A stretch of 25,949 nucleotides of DNA from Clostridiales bacterium (GTDB lineage Bacteria; Bacillota; Clostridia; Christensenellales; CAG-138), in contig SFIR01000023.1 of NCBI GenBank assembly GCA_004556165.1, positions 1-25,949 on the forward strand, given 5' to 3'. A program made the translations under genes and the position numbers. Below, one piece after another: positions 7,198-14,331 of this stretch. The notes beneath the pieces are model-generated. The model did no database searches. It saw only the letters and a program-made list of their open reading frames with translations, and was not told the DNA's origin. How positions within the stretch are numbered: position 1 is the first letter of the stretch; each line of letters opens with the position of its first letter.

Positions 7198-8133
7198 TTA
7201 TGCTTTGCCGTTGCAGCCGAGAACGTCAATAAGCTTATGGCGTACCATTTCCTTGATGGCAGCGCGCGCAGGCTTGAGGTACTGACGGGGATCGAAATCG
7301 GCAGGATGCTCTGCCATGTACTTGCGGATGGTGCCGGTCATTGCAAGGCGAAGGTCGCTGTCGATATTGATTTTGCAGACCGCCATGGAAGCAGCCTTGC
7401 GGAGCATATCCTCGGGAACGCCGATAGCATCGGGCATATTTCCGCCGTAGGTATTGACCATCTGCACGAATTCGGGGATTACGGAGCTTGCGCCGTGGAG
7501 CACGATGGGGAAGCCGGGAAGGCGGCGCTCGACCTCTTCAAGGATGTCGAAGCGGAGCTGGGGCTTGGTGCCGGGCTTGAATTTGTATGCGCCGTGGCTG
7601 GTACCGATGGCGATTGCGAGGCTGTCCACACCGGTGCGCTCGACGAATTCCTGCACCTGGGAGGGATTGGTATAGCTTGCATCCTCAGCGGAAACCTTGA
7701 CGTCATCTTCAACGCCTTCGAGCCTGCCGAGCTCGCCCTCGACTACAACCCCGTGGTCGTGAGCATATTCGACGACCTGACGGGTCAGCGCGATATTATC
7801 CTCGAATGAATGATGGCTGCCGTCGATCATAACGGAGGTGAAGCCGCCGTCAATGCAGCTCTTGCAGAGCTCAAATGTATCGCCGTGGTCAAGATGTACG
7901 CAGATGGGGAGATTGGTTTCGATGATTGCAGCTTCGATGAGCTTCATAAGATAGGTATGGTTTGCATACTTCCTTGCGCCTGCGCTGACCTGCAGGATAA
8001 GGGGAGCGTTCTCTTCCTTGGCAGCTTCGGTGATGCCCTGGATGATCTCCATGTTGTTGACGTTGAAAGCGCCGATGGCATAACCGCCCTCGTAAGCTTT
8101 CCTGAACATTTCGGTACTGGTAACAAGTGGCAT
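7198..8133 (-). CDS. fba: Class II fructose-bisphosphate aldolase
   Basis: A zinc-dependent aldolase that cleaves fructose 1,6-bisphosphate to dihydroxyacetone phosphate and glyceraldehyde 3-phosphate, and runs the reverse reaction in gluconeogenesis. The 311-residue length fits the short class IIB form of Gram-positive bacteria. Asp-82 and the zinc ligand His-83 are in HLDHGDT, another zinc His is in IGTSHGAYKF (His-180), and a third is in VLHGASS (His-213). VEGELGRLEGVEDD and the phosphate-binding NIDSDLRLA are also present. The ATG at 8133 follows a strong AAGGAGG. It has its own promoter (8193-8221) and a separate 3' hairpin, so it is probably mainly monocistronic. The triosephosphate isomerase and phosphoglycerate kinase that act after it are encoded elsewhere in this window. 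Confidence 0.96.
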   Translation of the reverse strand: MPLVTSTEMFRKAYEGGYAIGAFNVNNMEIIQGITEAAKEENAPLILQVSAGARKYANHTYLMKLIEAAIIETNLPICVHLDHGDTFELCKSCIDGGFTSVMIDGSHHSFEDNIALTRQVVEYAHDHGVVVEGELGRLEGVEDDVKVSAEDASYTNPSQVQEFVERTGVDSLAIAIGTSHGAYKFKPGTKPQLRFDILEEVERRLPGFPIVLHGASSVIPEFVQMVNTYGGNMPDAIGVPEDMLRKAASMAVCKINIDSDLRLAMTGTIRKYMAEHPADFDPRQYLKPARAAIKEMVRHKLIDVLGCNGKA

Positions 8134-8192
8134 AATAAGATCCTCCTTGACGGTGTTTTTATTTCAGCCTTCAAGCCGAATAACTTATTCTT

Positions 8193-8221
8193 ATTATATA
8201 CCCCGTTTCGGGATAATTCAA
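8193..8221 (-). promoter_or_regulatory. fba promoter with inverted repeat in spacer
   Basis: On the minus strand, TTGAAT (8216-8221), a 17-base spacer and TATAAT (8193-8198). The spacer holds CCCG-AAA-CGGG, an inverted repeat that could be an operator for a regulator of glycolysis. The leader is roughly 50 bases and ends in a strong Shine-Dalgarno sequence. Confidence 0.75.
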
Positions 8222-8233
8222 CCGAAATTTAAT

Positions 8234-8277
8234 TATATTTTCACTGAAAAAATGCTTGAATATCGAATGAAAATATA
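8234..8277. repeat. AT-rich inverted repeat behind lysR
   Basis: TATATTTTCA (8234-8243) is the exact reverse complement of TGAAAATATA (8268-8277), with 24 bases between. It lies directly after the lysR stop and before the fba promoter. It could be a weak terminator for lysR or a protein-binding site; the AT-rich stem makes termination doubtful. Confidence 0.4.
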
Positions 8278-8280
8278 CAT

Positions 8281-9165
8281 TTATTCCGGGGGAAGCTCCT
8301 CACCTATTCTTTCACGCACGAATTTCAGAAATGCGCGGCAGGCAGGGGAAACGGGAGAAGTGCCGTTAGTTGCAAAGCCTATGGTTCGGAAGCAGCGTGG
8401 CGACAGCGGTATTGCGCGGCCGCAGTCGCTGATACCGGATAGGATGAGGTTCGGCATTATCGTGACGCCGAGCCCGCAATTCACCATTGCGATAGCGACG
8501 TAATCGTAGTTGACCGCCATGCGGACGTTCAGCTTTATGCCTGCCTGCTTGAAGATGCGCCCTATATCGTAATTCGTGCCCTCCCCGGGGACGATGAAAT
8601 CAAGCTTTGAAATGGTTTCAAGCGTAAGCGACTTTTCATTGGAAAGCGGATGCGAATAGGGGAGCAGGGCAACGAGCTCATCCTGCATGAGCGGAGTGAA
8701 ATGCAGCTTTTTTGTTATGGTACTGCTGATAAATCCGCAGTCTATGACCTCCGATACGAGCAGGTTTTCGACAATCTCATAGTCCCCGACCGTGGTTTCA
8801 AAACGGATATTCGGGTGCAGCGCCGTGAATTCCTTGATGAGCGCGGGCAGCTTATGCATCGCAACGCTCTCGATAGCGCCAATCCTCACAGTGCCGGATT
8901 GCAGACCCGTTATCTCCGCCGCAACCTGATGGAGCCTGTCATCACGGTTTACGACCTCACGCATAAGCAAAGCGATGTTTTCCCCGTCCTTGGTGAGCTT
9001 AACCCCATTTTTTCCGCGGAACAGCAGCGGAAAGCCGAATTCCTCCTCAAGCTGCGATACGATATGGCTGACGCCCGACTGCGTATAGCCGAAGCTCTCC
9101 GCCGCTGCGGTCAGATTCCCGAGCCTGACCGCTTCGAGGAACACCCTGTAGCTGCTGATATTCAT
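8281..9165 (-). CDS. LysR-family transcriptional regulator
   Basis: A 294-residue LysR-type regulator. The N-terminal winged helix-turn-helix is at about residues 1-60 (SSYRVFLEAVRLGNLTAAAE, then YTQSGVSHIVSQLEEEFG). An inducer-binding domain begins near residue 90 at GTVRIGAIES and includes GLGVTIMPNLIL near the end. The start is ATG 9165, with GGGGTG as a modest ribosome binding site; the frame remains open upstream to 9351, but that part is not LysR-like. It is divergent from the nucleoside-recognition membrane gene at 9313, the classic arrangement of a LysR regulator and its target. The shared gap contains overlapping promoters and palindromes. The ligand is unknown; nucleosides or related compounds are an inference from the neighbour. 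Confidence 0.92.
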   Translation of the reverse strand: MNISSYRVFLEAVRLGNLTAAAESFGYTQSGVSHIVSQLEEEFGFPLLFRGKNGVKLTKDGENIALLMREVVNRDDRLHQVAAEITGLQSGTVRIGAIESVAMHKLPALIKEFTALHPNIRFETTVGDYEIVENLLVSEVIDCGFISSTITKKLHFTPLMQDELVALLPYSHPLSNEKSLTLETISKLDFIVPGEGTNYDIGRIFKQAGIKLNVRMAVNYDYVAIAMVNCGLGVTIMPNLILSGISDCGRAIPLSPRCFRTIGFATNGTSPVSPACRAFLKFVRERIGEELPPE

Positions 9166-9205
9166 AAGGAACACCCCGTGCCATCCATAAATTTTCTGCA
9201 TGTTT

Positions 9206-9234
9206 ATAATAACAAATATTCGCTTTTTTTGCAA
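9206..9234 (-). promoter_or_regulatory. lysR promoter
   Basis: On the minus strand, TTGCAA (9229-9234), a 17-base spacer and TATTAT (9206-9211). The -35 box is its own reverse complement and can also serve the divergent plus-strand promoter. The spacer carries an ATATTCG element (plus strand 9216-9222) that is repeated inverted at 9270-9276. Confidence 0.55.
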
Positions 9235-9257
9235 CAGCTTTTGTTGTACCATATAGC
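9229..9257 (+). promoter_or_regulatory. Promoter of the nucleoside-recognition membrane gene
   Basis: TTGCAA at 9229-9234, a 17-base spacer and TATAGC at 9252-9257. Each box matches four of six consensus bases, so it is a modest promoter that might need activation, as LysR regulators often provide. Confidence 0.5.
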
Positions 9258-9271
9258 GGTGAGTGAAAACG

Positions 9272-9285
9272 AATATGCTCATATT
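9272..9285. promoter_or_regulatory. Candidate operator palindrome
   Basis: AATATG-CT-CATATT is a perfect interrupted palindrome located just downstream of the plus-strand -10 box, about 14 bases past it. Its left half overlaps the CGAATAT element that mirrors ATATTCG at 9216-9222. The position suits a binding site for the divergent LysR regulator or another repressor. Confidence 0.4.
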
Positions 9286-9312
9286 TTGACTTGAGAATCG
9301 GAAGGAACGGCA

Positions 9313-10512
9313 ATGAAGACCGAAGTAAAAGCAGCTAAAGCGAAGGCGCACCGCAAGCCCCTGCCGAAATGGTTATCGGCAGTCATATTCCTCGTAGTAT
9401 TCGTCGGATTTTTCGTATTGTTTTCAGTACCCATGGGGCTTTCCAATATGCTCAGCACCATGATGAAGACAGCTTATCAGCTCCTTATCGATACGGTGCT
9501 TTACATAATGGCAATAGCCGTGCTGATGGGGGCAATATCCGCTCTGCTTTCGGAATTCGGAGTTATCGACCTTATCAATAAGATCCTTTCTCCGCTTATG
9601 AAGCCCATTTACGGCCTTCCCGGAGCCGCAGCGCTCGGAGTTTTGACGACCTTCCTTTCAGATAACCCTGCAATTCTCTCGCTTGCAGATGATAAGGGCT
9701 TCCGCAAGCACTTCAAAAAGTATCAGATTTACGCTCTTACCAACCTCGGTACCTCCTTCGGCATGGGCCTCATCGTCTGCACCTCCATTCTCGGCTATGC
9801 CGGTCAGGGCTACGGCAATCTCGGCGCAGCAGTGCTCGTGGGTCTTTTCGGCGCAGTCATCGGAAGTATTGTAAGCACAAGACTGATGCTCATGAAAACA
9901 AAAAAGATTTTCGGCACCGAAGCGGAATGCGATCTCATCCCCTCGGAAGTCATCGGCGAGAGGGAAAAGGATGCTGCCGAAAATAAGAAAAAGCTCGGCA
10001 TGCGCATTATGGACTGCCTCATGGCAGGCGGCAGCAGCGGCGTCAAGATAGGCATAAGCATCATTCCGGGCGTGCTCATAATCTGCACCATCGTCATGAT
10101 GCTGACCTTCGGCAGCTCCGAATCGGGCTATGTCGGCGCAGCCTATGAGGGCATCGGGCTCATTCCCTATCTTGCGAATAAGATACAGTTCATACTGAAG
10201 CCGCTGTTCGGCTTTGCTTCCGGCGAAGCTATCGCAGTACCGATTACCGCCCTCGGTTCCGCAGGCGCAGCAATCGGCCTCATTCCGGAAATGCTCGCGA
10301 CCGGCGCAGCCGATGCACACGATGTTGCGGTCTTTACAGCAATGTGCATGTGCTGGAGCGGTTATCTCAGCACCCATGTTTCCATGATGGCAGCCCTCGG
10401 CCGTTCCGATCTTTCGGGCAAAGCAATCGCAAGCCACACCGTCGGCGGTCTCGTAGCCGGCGTTGCTGCCAACTGGGGCTTCCGCCTCGTTGCGCTCATA
10501 TTCGGCTTCTGA
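9313..10512 (+). CDS. Nucleoside recognition (Gate) domain membrane protein
   Basis: A 399-residue integral membrane protein with two nucleoside-recognition/Gate-type regions, a fold shared with nucleoside transporters and related permeases. The N-terminal 20 residues are basic and cytoplasmic. Hydrophobic segments follow at about 22-42 and 55-80, then GLPGAAALGVLTTFLSDNPAI (about 100-120), typical of Gate domains. A charged cytoplasmic loop lies near 195-235, and the second half includes GGSSGVKIGISIIPGVLIIC and PLFGFASGEAIAVPITALGS. The ATG follows GGAAGGAA. The gene diverges from lysR and ends at a strong hairpin shared with gpmI. The transported compound is not known; 'nucleoside' is the family name rather than proof. 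Confidence 0.82.
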   Translation: MKTEVKAAKAKAHRKPLPKWLSAVIFLVVFVGFFVLFSVPMGLSNMLSTMMKTAYQLLIDTVLYIMAIAVLMGAISALLSEFGVIDLINKILSPLMKPIYGLPGAAALGVLTTFLSDNPAILSLADDKGFRKHFKKYQIYALTNLGTSFGMGLIVCTSILGYAGQGYGNLGAAVLVGLFGAVIGSIVSTRLMLMKTKKIFGTEAECDLIPSEVIGEREKDAAENKKKLGMRIMDCLMAGGSSGVKIGISIIPGVLIICTIVMMLTFGSSESGYVGAAYEGIGLIPYLANKIQFILKPLFGFASGEAIAVPITALGSAGAAIGLIPEMLATGAADAHDVAVFTAMCMCWSGYLSTHVSMMAALGRSDLSGKAIASHTVGGLVAGVAANWGFRLVALIFGF

Positions 10513-10533
10513 CAAATGAACATACATAAAGCG

Positions 10534-10565
10534 AAACGACCGTCCCGCTATCGGGTCGGTCGTTT
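10534..10565. terminator. Bidirectional terminator between the Gate gene and gpmI
   Basis: AAACGACC (10534-10541) pairs with GGTCGTTT (10558-10565). The stem continues with a G-C pair, a T-T mismatch and CCCG/CGGG around a CTAT loop. T-rich sequence follows on the plus strand (GTGTTTACTTG). It separates convergent genes. Confidence 0.82.
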
Positions 10566-10598
10566 GTGTTTACTTGATTATTTTTAACATATTTATTC

Positions 10599-12155
10599 CT
10601 ACCTCCTGAGGTCGCTCACCAGCAGATTGCGCCCCGTCATCTCCTTCGGAACGGGCAGCCCCATCATATTAAGGATGGTCGGTGCAATATCGCAGAGCCT
10701 GCCGCCGCCGTAGAATCTGCGGTTGCGTATATCGTTTGAAACGAAGATAAGCGGCACGGGATTGCTCGTATGCGCGGTGAACGGTGCGCCGTTTTCGGAG
10801 ATCATGCGCTCGCAGTTCCCGTGATCGGCAGTGATAAGGCATTCGCCGCCGTGCGCGAGAATATGATCGACGACCTTCTTTACGCAAATATCCACGGCTT
10901 CAACCGCTTTGACTGCGGCTTCAAGGTTACCTGTATGACCCACCATATCGGGGTTCGCAAAATTGAGCACCATGAAATCGAACCTGCCGGAATCTATGAC
11001 CTCGCAGGCCCTTTCCGTGACCTCGTATGCGCTCATCTCGGGCTTGAGGTCGTAGGTGGGTACGGCAGGGGAGGGTATCAGCTCGCGCTTCTCTCCGGGG
11101 TACGGCTTTTCAACGCCGCCGTTGAAGAAGAAGGTGACATGGGCATACTTCTCCGTTTCGGCGATGTGGAATTGCGTTTTACCGAGACGGGAAAGGTGCT
11201 CCGCAAGGGTATTCTTAGGGGTCTCCGAACGGAATGCAATATCCACCCTGTCGTTAAAGGCAACGTCATATTGAGTGAAGCAAACGTAATGCACGGGGAA
11301 ATAACCGTTTTTGCGCTCAAACTTATCAAATTCCTCATCTATGAAGCAATGAGTGATCTCCCTTGCGCGGTCGGGACGGAAATTGAAGAAAAGGATGCTG
11401 TCATTCTCCTTTATGGTCGCCACAGGACTGCCGTCGGGGTTTGTGATAACGGAAGGGAGCATGAATTCATCGGTCAAGCCGGCATCGTAAGAAGCATGGA
11501 TGGCTTCATCGGCGGATGAAAACCTGTTGCCCTCGCCTAATACCATTGCATTATATGCCTTTTCGATGCGGTCATAGTGGTTATCCCTGTCCATAGCATA
11601 GTATCGCCCGATAACGGTCGCTATTTTGCCGCACTCAATGCTGTCAAGCGTAGCCTGAAGTCTTGCAAGATAACGGCTTCCGCTCTTGGGCGGAGTGTCC
11701 CTGCCGTCCATGAAGCAGTGGATATAGACCTTTTTGAGCTTGTTGGCCTTAGCAAGCCTCAGCAGCGCAAAGAGATGCTCGATATGGCTGTGTACGCCGC
11801 CGTCTGAAAGGAGACCGTAAAAATGCAGAGCGGAATCATGCTCTCTGCAGTTCTCGATAGCTCCGAGAATAGCGGAGTTTGATGCTATGCTGTTGTCACG
11901 GACAGCGGTGGTGATGCGCAAAAGATCCTGATAGACGATCCTGCCGGCGCCTATGTTGAGGTGCCCGACCTCGGAATTGCCCATCTGTCCCTCCGGAAGC
12001 CCGACGTCTACGCCGGATGCGCTTATGAGGGTATCGGGATAAAGCGCCATAAGGGAGTGGATATTAGGCGCTCCCTGTATGGCTATGGAATTTCCTTTTC
12101 TTTCCTTGCGGTATCCGAAGCCGTCAAGGATTATCAGTGCAGTAAGCTTGTTCAC
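10599..12155 (-). CDS. gpmI: 2,3-bisphosphoglycerate-independent phosphoglycerate mutase
   Basis: Interconverts 3- and 2-phosphoglycerate in glycolysis through a phosphoserine intermediate, using two divalent metal ions. Full length at 518 residues. Metal and substrate motifs visible in order are DGFG (Asp-11), GQMGNSEVGH with the catalytic Ser-61, DGRDTPPKSG, GRYYAMDRD, FNFRPDRAREI, ANPDMVGHTG and ITADHGNCE. The start is GTG at 12155. An in-frame stop codon immediately precedes it and the DGFG motif needs this N-terminus, so no other start is possible. The ribosome binding site is weak (GAGAAG about 10 bases upstream). It follows pgk-tpi by 64 bases with no promoter or terminator seen between them, so the two probably form a glycolytic operon. 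Confidence 0.95.
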   Translation of the reverse strand: MNKLTALIILDGFGYRKERKGNSIAIQGAPNIHSLMALYPDTLISASGVDVGLPEGQMGNSEVGHLNIGAGRIVYQDLLRITTAVRDNSIASNSAILGAIENCREHDSALHFYGLLSDGGVHSHIEHLFALLRLAKANKLKKVYIHCFMDGRDTPPKSGSRYLARLQATLDSIECGKIATVIGRYYAMDRDNHYDRIEKAYNAMVLGEGNRFSSADEAIHASYDAGLTDEFMLPSVITNPDGSPVATIKENDSILFFNFRPDRAREITHCFIDEEFDKFERKNGYFPVHYVCFTQYDVAFNDRVDIAFRSETPKNTLAEHLSRLGKTQFHIAETEKYAHVTFFFNGGVEKPYPGEKRELIPSPAVPTYDLKPEMSAYEVTERACEVIDSGRFDFMVLNFANPDMVGHTGNLEAAVKAVEAVDICVKKVVDHILAHGGECLITADHGNCERMISENGAPFTAHTSNPVPLIFVSNDIRNRRFYGGGRLCDIAPTILNMMGLPVPKEMTGRNLLVSDLRR

Positions 12156-12219
12156 TTAGTTTAATCTTCTCGTTAGGTAATGTGGGTATTCGCACGCATG
12201 TGTGCTGAGGGTACGGAAT

Positions 12220-14154
12220 TTATGCTTTGATGACCTTCGCAAAGTCCTCGGCCTTGAGGCTTGCGCCGCCGATAAGACCGCCGTCGATCTCGGGCATGGA
12301 TTTAAGCCCTGCGGCATTCTTGGCATTCATGCTGCCGCCGTAGAGAATACGGGTATGCCGGGCAAACTCGAAGCCGTAGAGCTCGGATACGACCTTGCGG
12401 ATTGCGCCGATAGTGCGGTTTGCTTCCTCGTCGGTGGCGGTCTTGCCCGTGCCGATCGCCCAAATGGGCTCGTATGCGATAACTATGCGCTCAGCGGCTT
12501 CCTTTTCAATGCCCTGATAGAGCGCACGAACCTGGGAAGCGAGGAAGGTATCGGTAATGCCTGCTTCGCGCTGATCCAGGGTCTCGCCGACGCAAACGAT
12601 CGGGAGAATGCCGTTTTCGAGCGCAGCCTTGACGCGCATATTGACGGTTTCGTCGGTCTCACCGAAGTACTGCCTGCGCTCGCTGTGGCCGATGATAGCG
12701 TATTCGACGCCGATGTTCTTGAGCATATCGGCGCTGATCTCACCGGTGAAAGCGCCCTTTGCCGCCCAGTGGATATTCTGGGAGCCGAGATGGATATTGG
12801 TTCCCTGAAGCTTCTTTGCGGCGCAGCAGAGATCCACGAACGGGGGACAGATGACTATATCGCAGTCCGCATCGGTCACGAGGGGAATGAGCTCGGAGAT
12901 AAGCTCCTTAGCTTCGTCACGGTTCATATTCATTTTCCAGTTGCCTGCGATAAGCTTACGCCTTACGGGCTTATCCATGAGGCATGCAACGCCGGGAAGG
13001 GTCTTGCCTTCGAGGAATTCGAGGCTCGCGCCGCCGCCGGTGGAGATATGATCCATCTTGTCGCTGAGACCGAATTTATTGATAGCGGATGCCGAATCGC
13101 CGCCGCCGATGATGGTAATGCCCTTGCAGTCGGCGCATGCGCGCGCGATAGCCTCCGTGCCGTGTGCGAAATTATCGAATTCAAATACGCCGAAGGGTCC
13201 GTTCCATACGACCGTACCTGCTTCGCGGATGATTGAAGCGTACTTCTCTATGGTCGCAGGGCCTATATCCATACCCATATAACCATCGGGAATGGCATCG
13301 TATGCGACGGTCCTAATCTCGGTATCATTGCAGAAATCCTTGCCGATAACGCAGTCCACGGGCAGCATCAGCTCAACGCCCTTGGCCTTTGCTTCTTCGA
13401 GCAGGGAGGAAGCAAGATCTATGCTTGCTTCATCGAGTACGGAAGTACCGATATTGCAGCCCATTGCCTTGTAGAAGGTGTAGCTCATACCGCCGCCGAT
13501 GAGGAGAGTATCGCATTTATCGAGAAGATTGCGGATAACTCCTATCTTATCGCCGACCTTCTTGCCGCCGAGCAGCGCAACGAAGGGACGGTCTGGGTCT
13601 GCAAGCGCCTTACCCAAGAAGCTGAGCTCCTTCTCGATGAGGAAGCCGCAGACTGCCGGCAGGTAATGGGCAACGCCCTCGGTGGAAGCATGTGCGCGGT
13701 GAACGGTGCCGAAGGCATCGGAAACATAGAGGTCGGCAAAGGAAGCGATAGCCTTTGCGAATTCGGGATCGTTCTTCTCCTCCTCGGCATGGAAGCGGAG
13801 GTTTTCAAGAAGCAGGATTTCGCCCTCCTTGAGCTCGGAAGCCTTTTTCCTGGCATCCTCGCCGATAACGTCGTTTGCGAAGATGATATTGGTCTCGGGC
13901 AGCAGCTCACGGAGCCTCTTTGCAACGGGAGCAAGGCTCATTTCGGGTACGAATTTTCCCTTGGGCCTGCCGAGATGCGAGCAGAGAATGATCTTTGCAT
14001 CGTTCTCAAGGAGATACTTTATCGTCGGCAGTGCGCCCACGATACGGCTCTCGTCGGTGATAACCTGGTTTTCGTCAAGGGGTACGTTAAAATCGACCCT
14101 GACAAGTACGCGCTTGCCCTGTACGGGAACATCTTTGACTGAAAGCTTTGCCAT
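12220..14154 (-). CDS. pgk-tpi: Bifunctional phosphoglycerate kinase-triosephosphate isomerase fusion
   Basis: One open frame of 644 residues encodes two glycolytic enzymes. Residues 1-395 are phosphoglycerate kinase: DFNVPLD (21-27), SHLGRPKG (59-66), ENLRFHAEEEKND, DAFGTVHRAHAS, GGGMSYTFYKA, WNGPFGVFE, GGGDSASAINKFG and the closing HISTGGGASLEFLEGKTLPG. The usual GGAKVSDK reads GGKKVGDK here. From about residue 397 (near base 12966) a complete triosephosphate isomerase follows: AGNWKMN with the catalytic Lys, IIGHSERRQYFGE with the catalytic His, AYEPIWAIGTGK with the catalytic Glu, and GGSMNAKNA near the end. The join is only a few residues (MDKPVRRK). The ATG at 14154 has GGAGG 8 bases upstream; the frame is open to 14226 but the extra part is not PGK. 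A strong promoter lies upstream and gpmI follows. Such fusions are known from Thermotoga, where a separate PGK is also made. Confidence 0.96.
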   Translation of the reverse strand: MAKLSVKDVPVQGKRVLVRVDFNVPLDENQVITDESRIVGALPTIKYLLENDAKIILCSHLGRPKGKFVPEMSLAPVAKRLRELLPETNIIFANDVIGEDARKKASELKEGEILLLENLRFHAEEEKNDPEFAKAIASFADLYVSDAFGTVHRAHASTEGVAHYLPAVCGFLIEKELSFLGKALADPDRPFVALLGGKKVGDKIGVIRNLLDKCDTLLIGGGMSYTFYKAMGCNIGTSVLDEASIDLASSLLEEAKAKGVELMLPVDCVIGKDFCNDTEIRTVAYDAIPDGYMGMDIGPATIEKYASIIREAGTVVWNGPFGVFEFDNFAHGTEAIARACADCKGITIIGGGDSASAINKFGLSDKMDHISTGGGASLEFLEGKTLPGVACLMDKPVRRKLIAGNWKMNMNRDEAKELISELIPLVTDADCDIVICPPFVDLCCAAKKLQGTNIHLGSQNIHWAAKGAFTGEISADMLKNIGVEYAIIGHSERRQYFGETDETVNMRVKAALENGILPIVCVGETLDQREAGITDTFLASQVRALYQGIEKEAAERIVIAYEPIWAIGTGKTATDEEANRTIGAIRKVVSELYGFEFARHTRILYGGSMNAKNAAGLKSMPEIDGGLIGGASLKAEDFAKVIKA

Positions 14155-14267
14155 TATTAGATCCTCCGGGTTTGATTTAGTTAGTTTATGCAGAATTATT
14201 TTGATTAAAAGCGGAAAAGAAAGCAAAATTTCCTTAACCTATGCTTTGTTTTTTACGAACACCGCTC

Positions 14268-14296
14268 ATTATAGCATTTAAGCTCCGATTGGGCAA
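14268..14296 (-). promoter_or_regulatory. Promoter of pgk-tpi (and gpmI)
   Basis: On the minus strand, TTGCCC (14291-14296), a 17-base spacer and TATAAT (14268-14273), preceded by TGC as an extended -10. It lies 35 bases beyond the U32 gene stop, giving a leader of about 108 bases before the pgk start. No clear terminator separates it from the U32 gene. Confidence 0.85.
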
Positions 14297-14331
14297 CAGC
14301 AAAAACGGGATATTTTGACAGCCTTACCTTT

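Noticed and set aside
12202..13236. Long open frame of 344 codons on the plus strand
   Set aside because: It lies wholly opposite the conserved PGK-TPI coding sequence, matches no family I know and is a product of the codon bias of the real gene. The same holds for other long opposite-strand frames at 1232-1984, 2065-3321, 9658-10527, 18033-18851 and 22912-23775.
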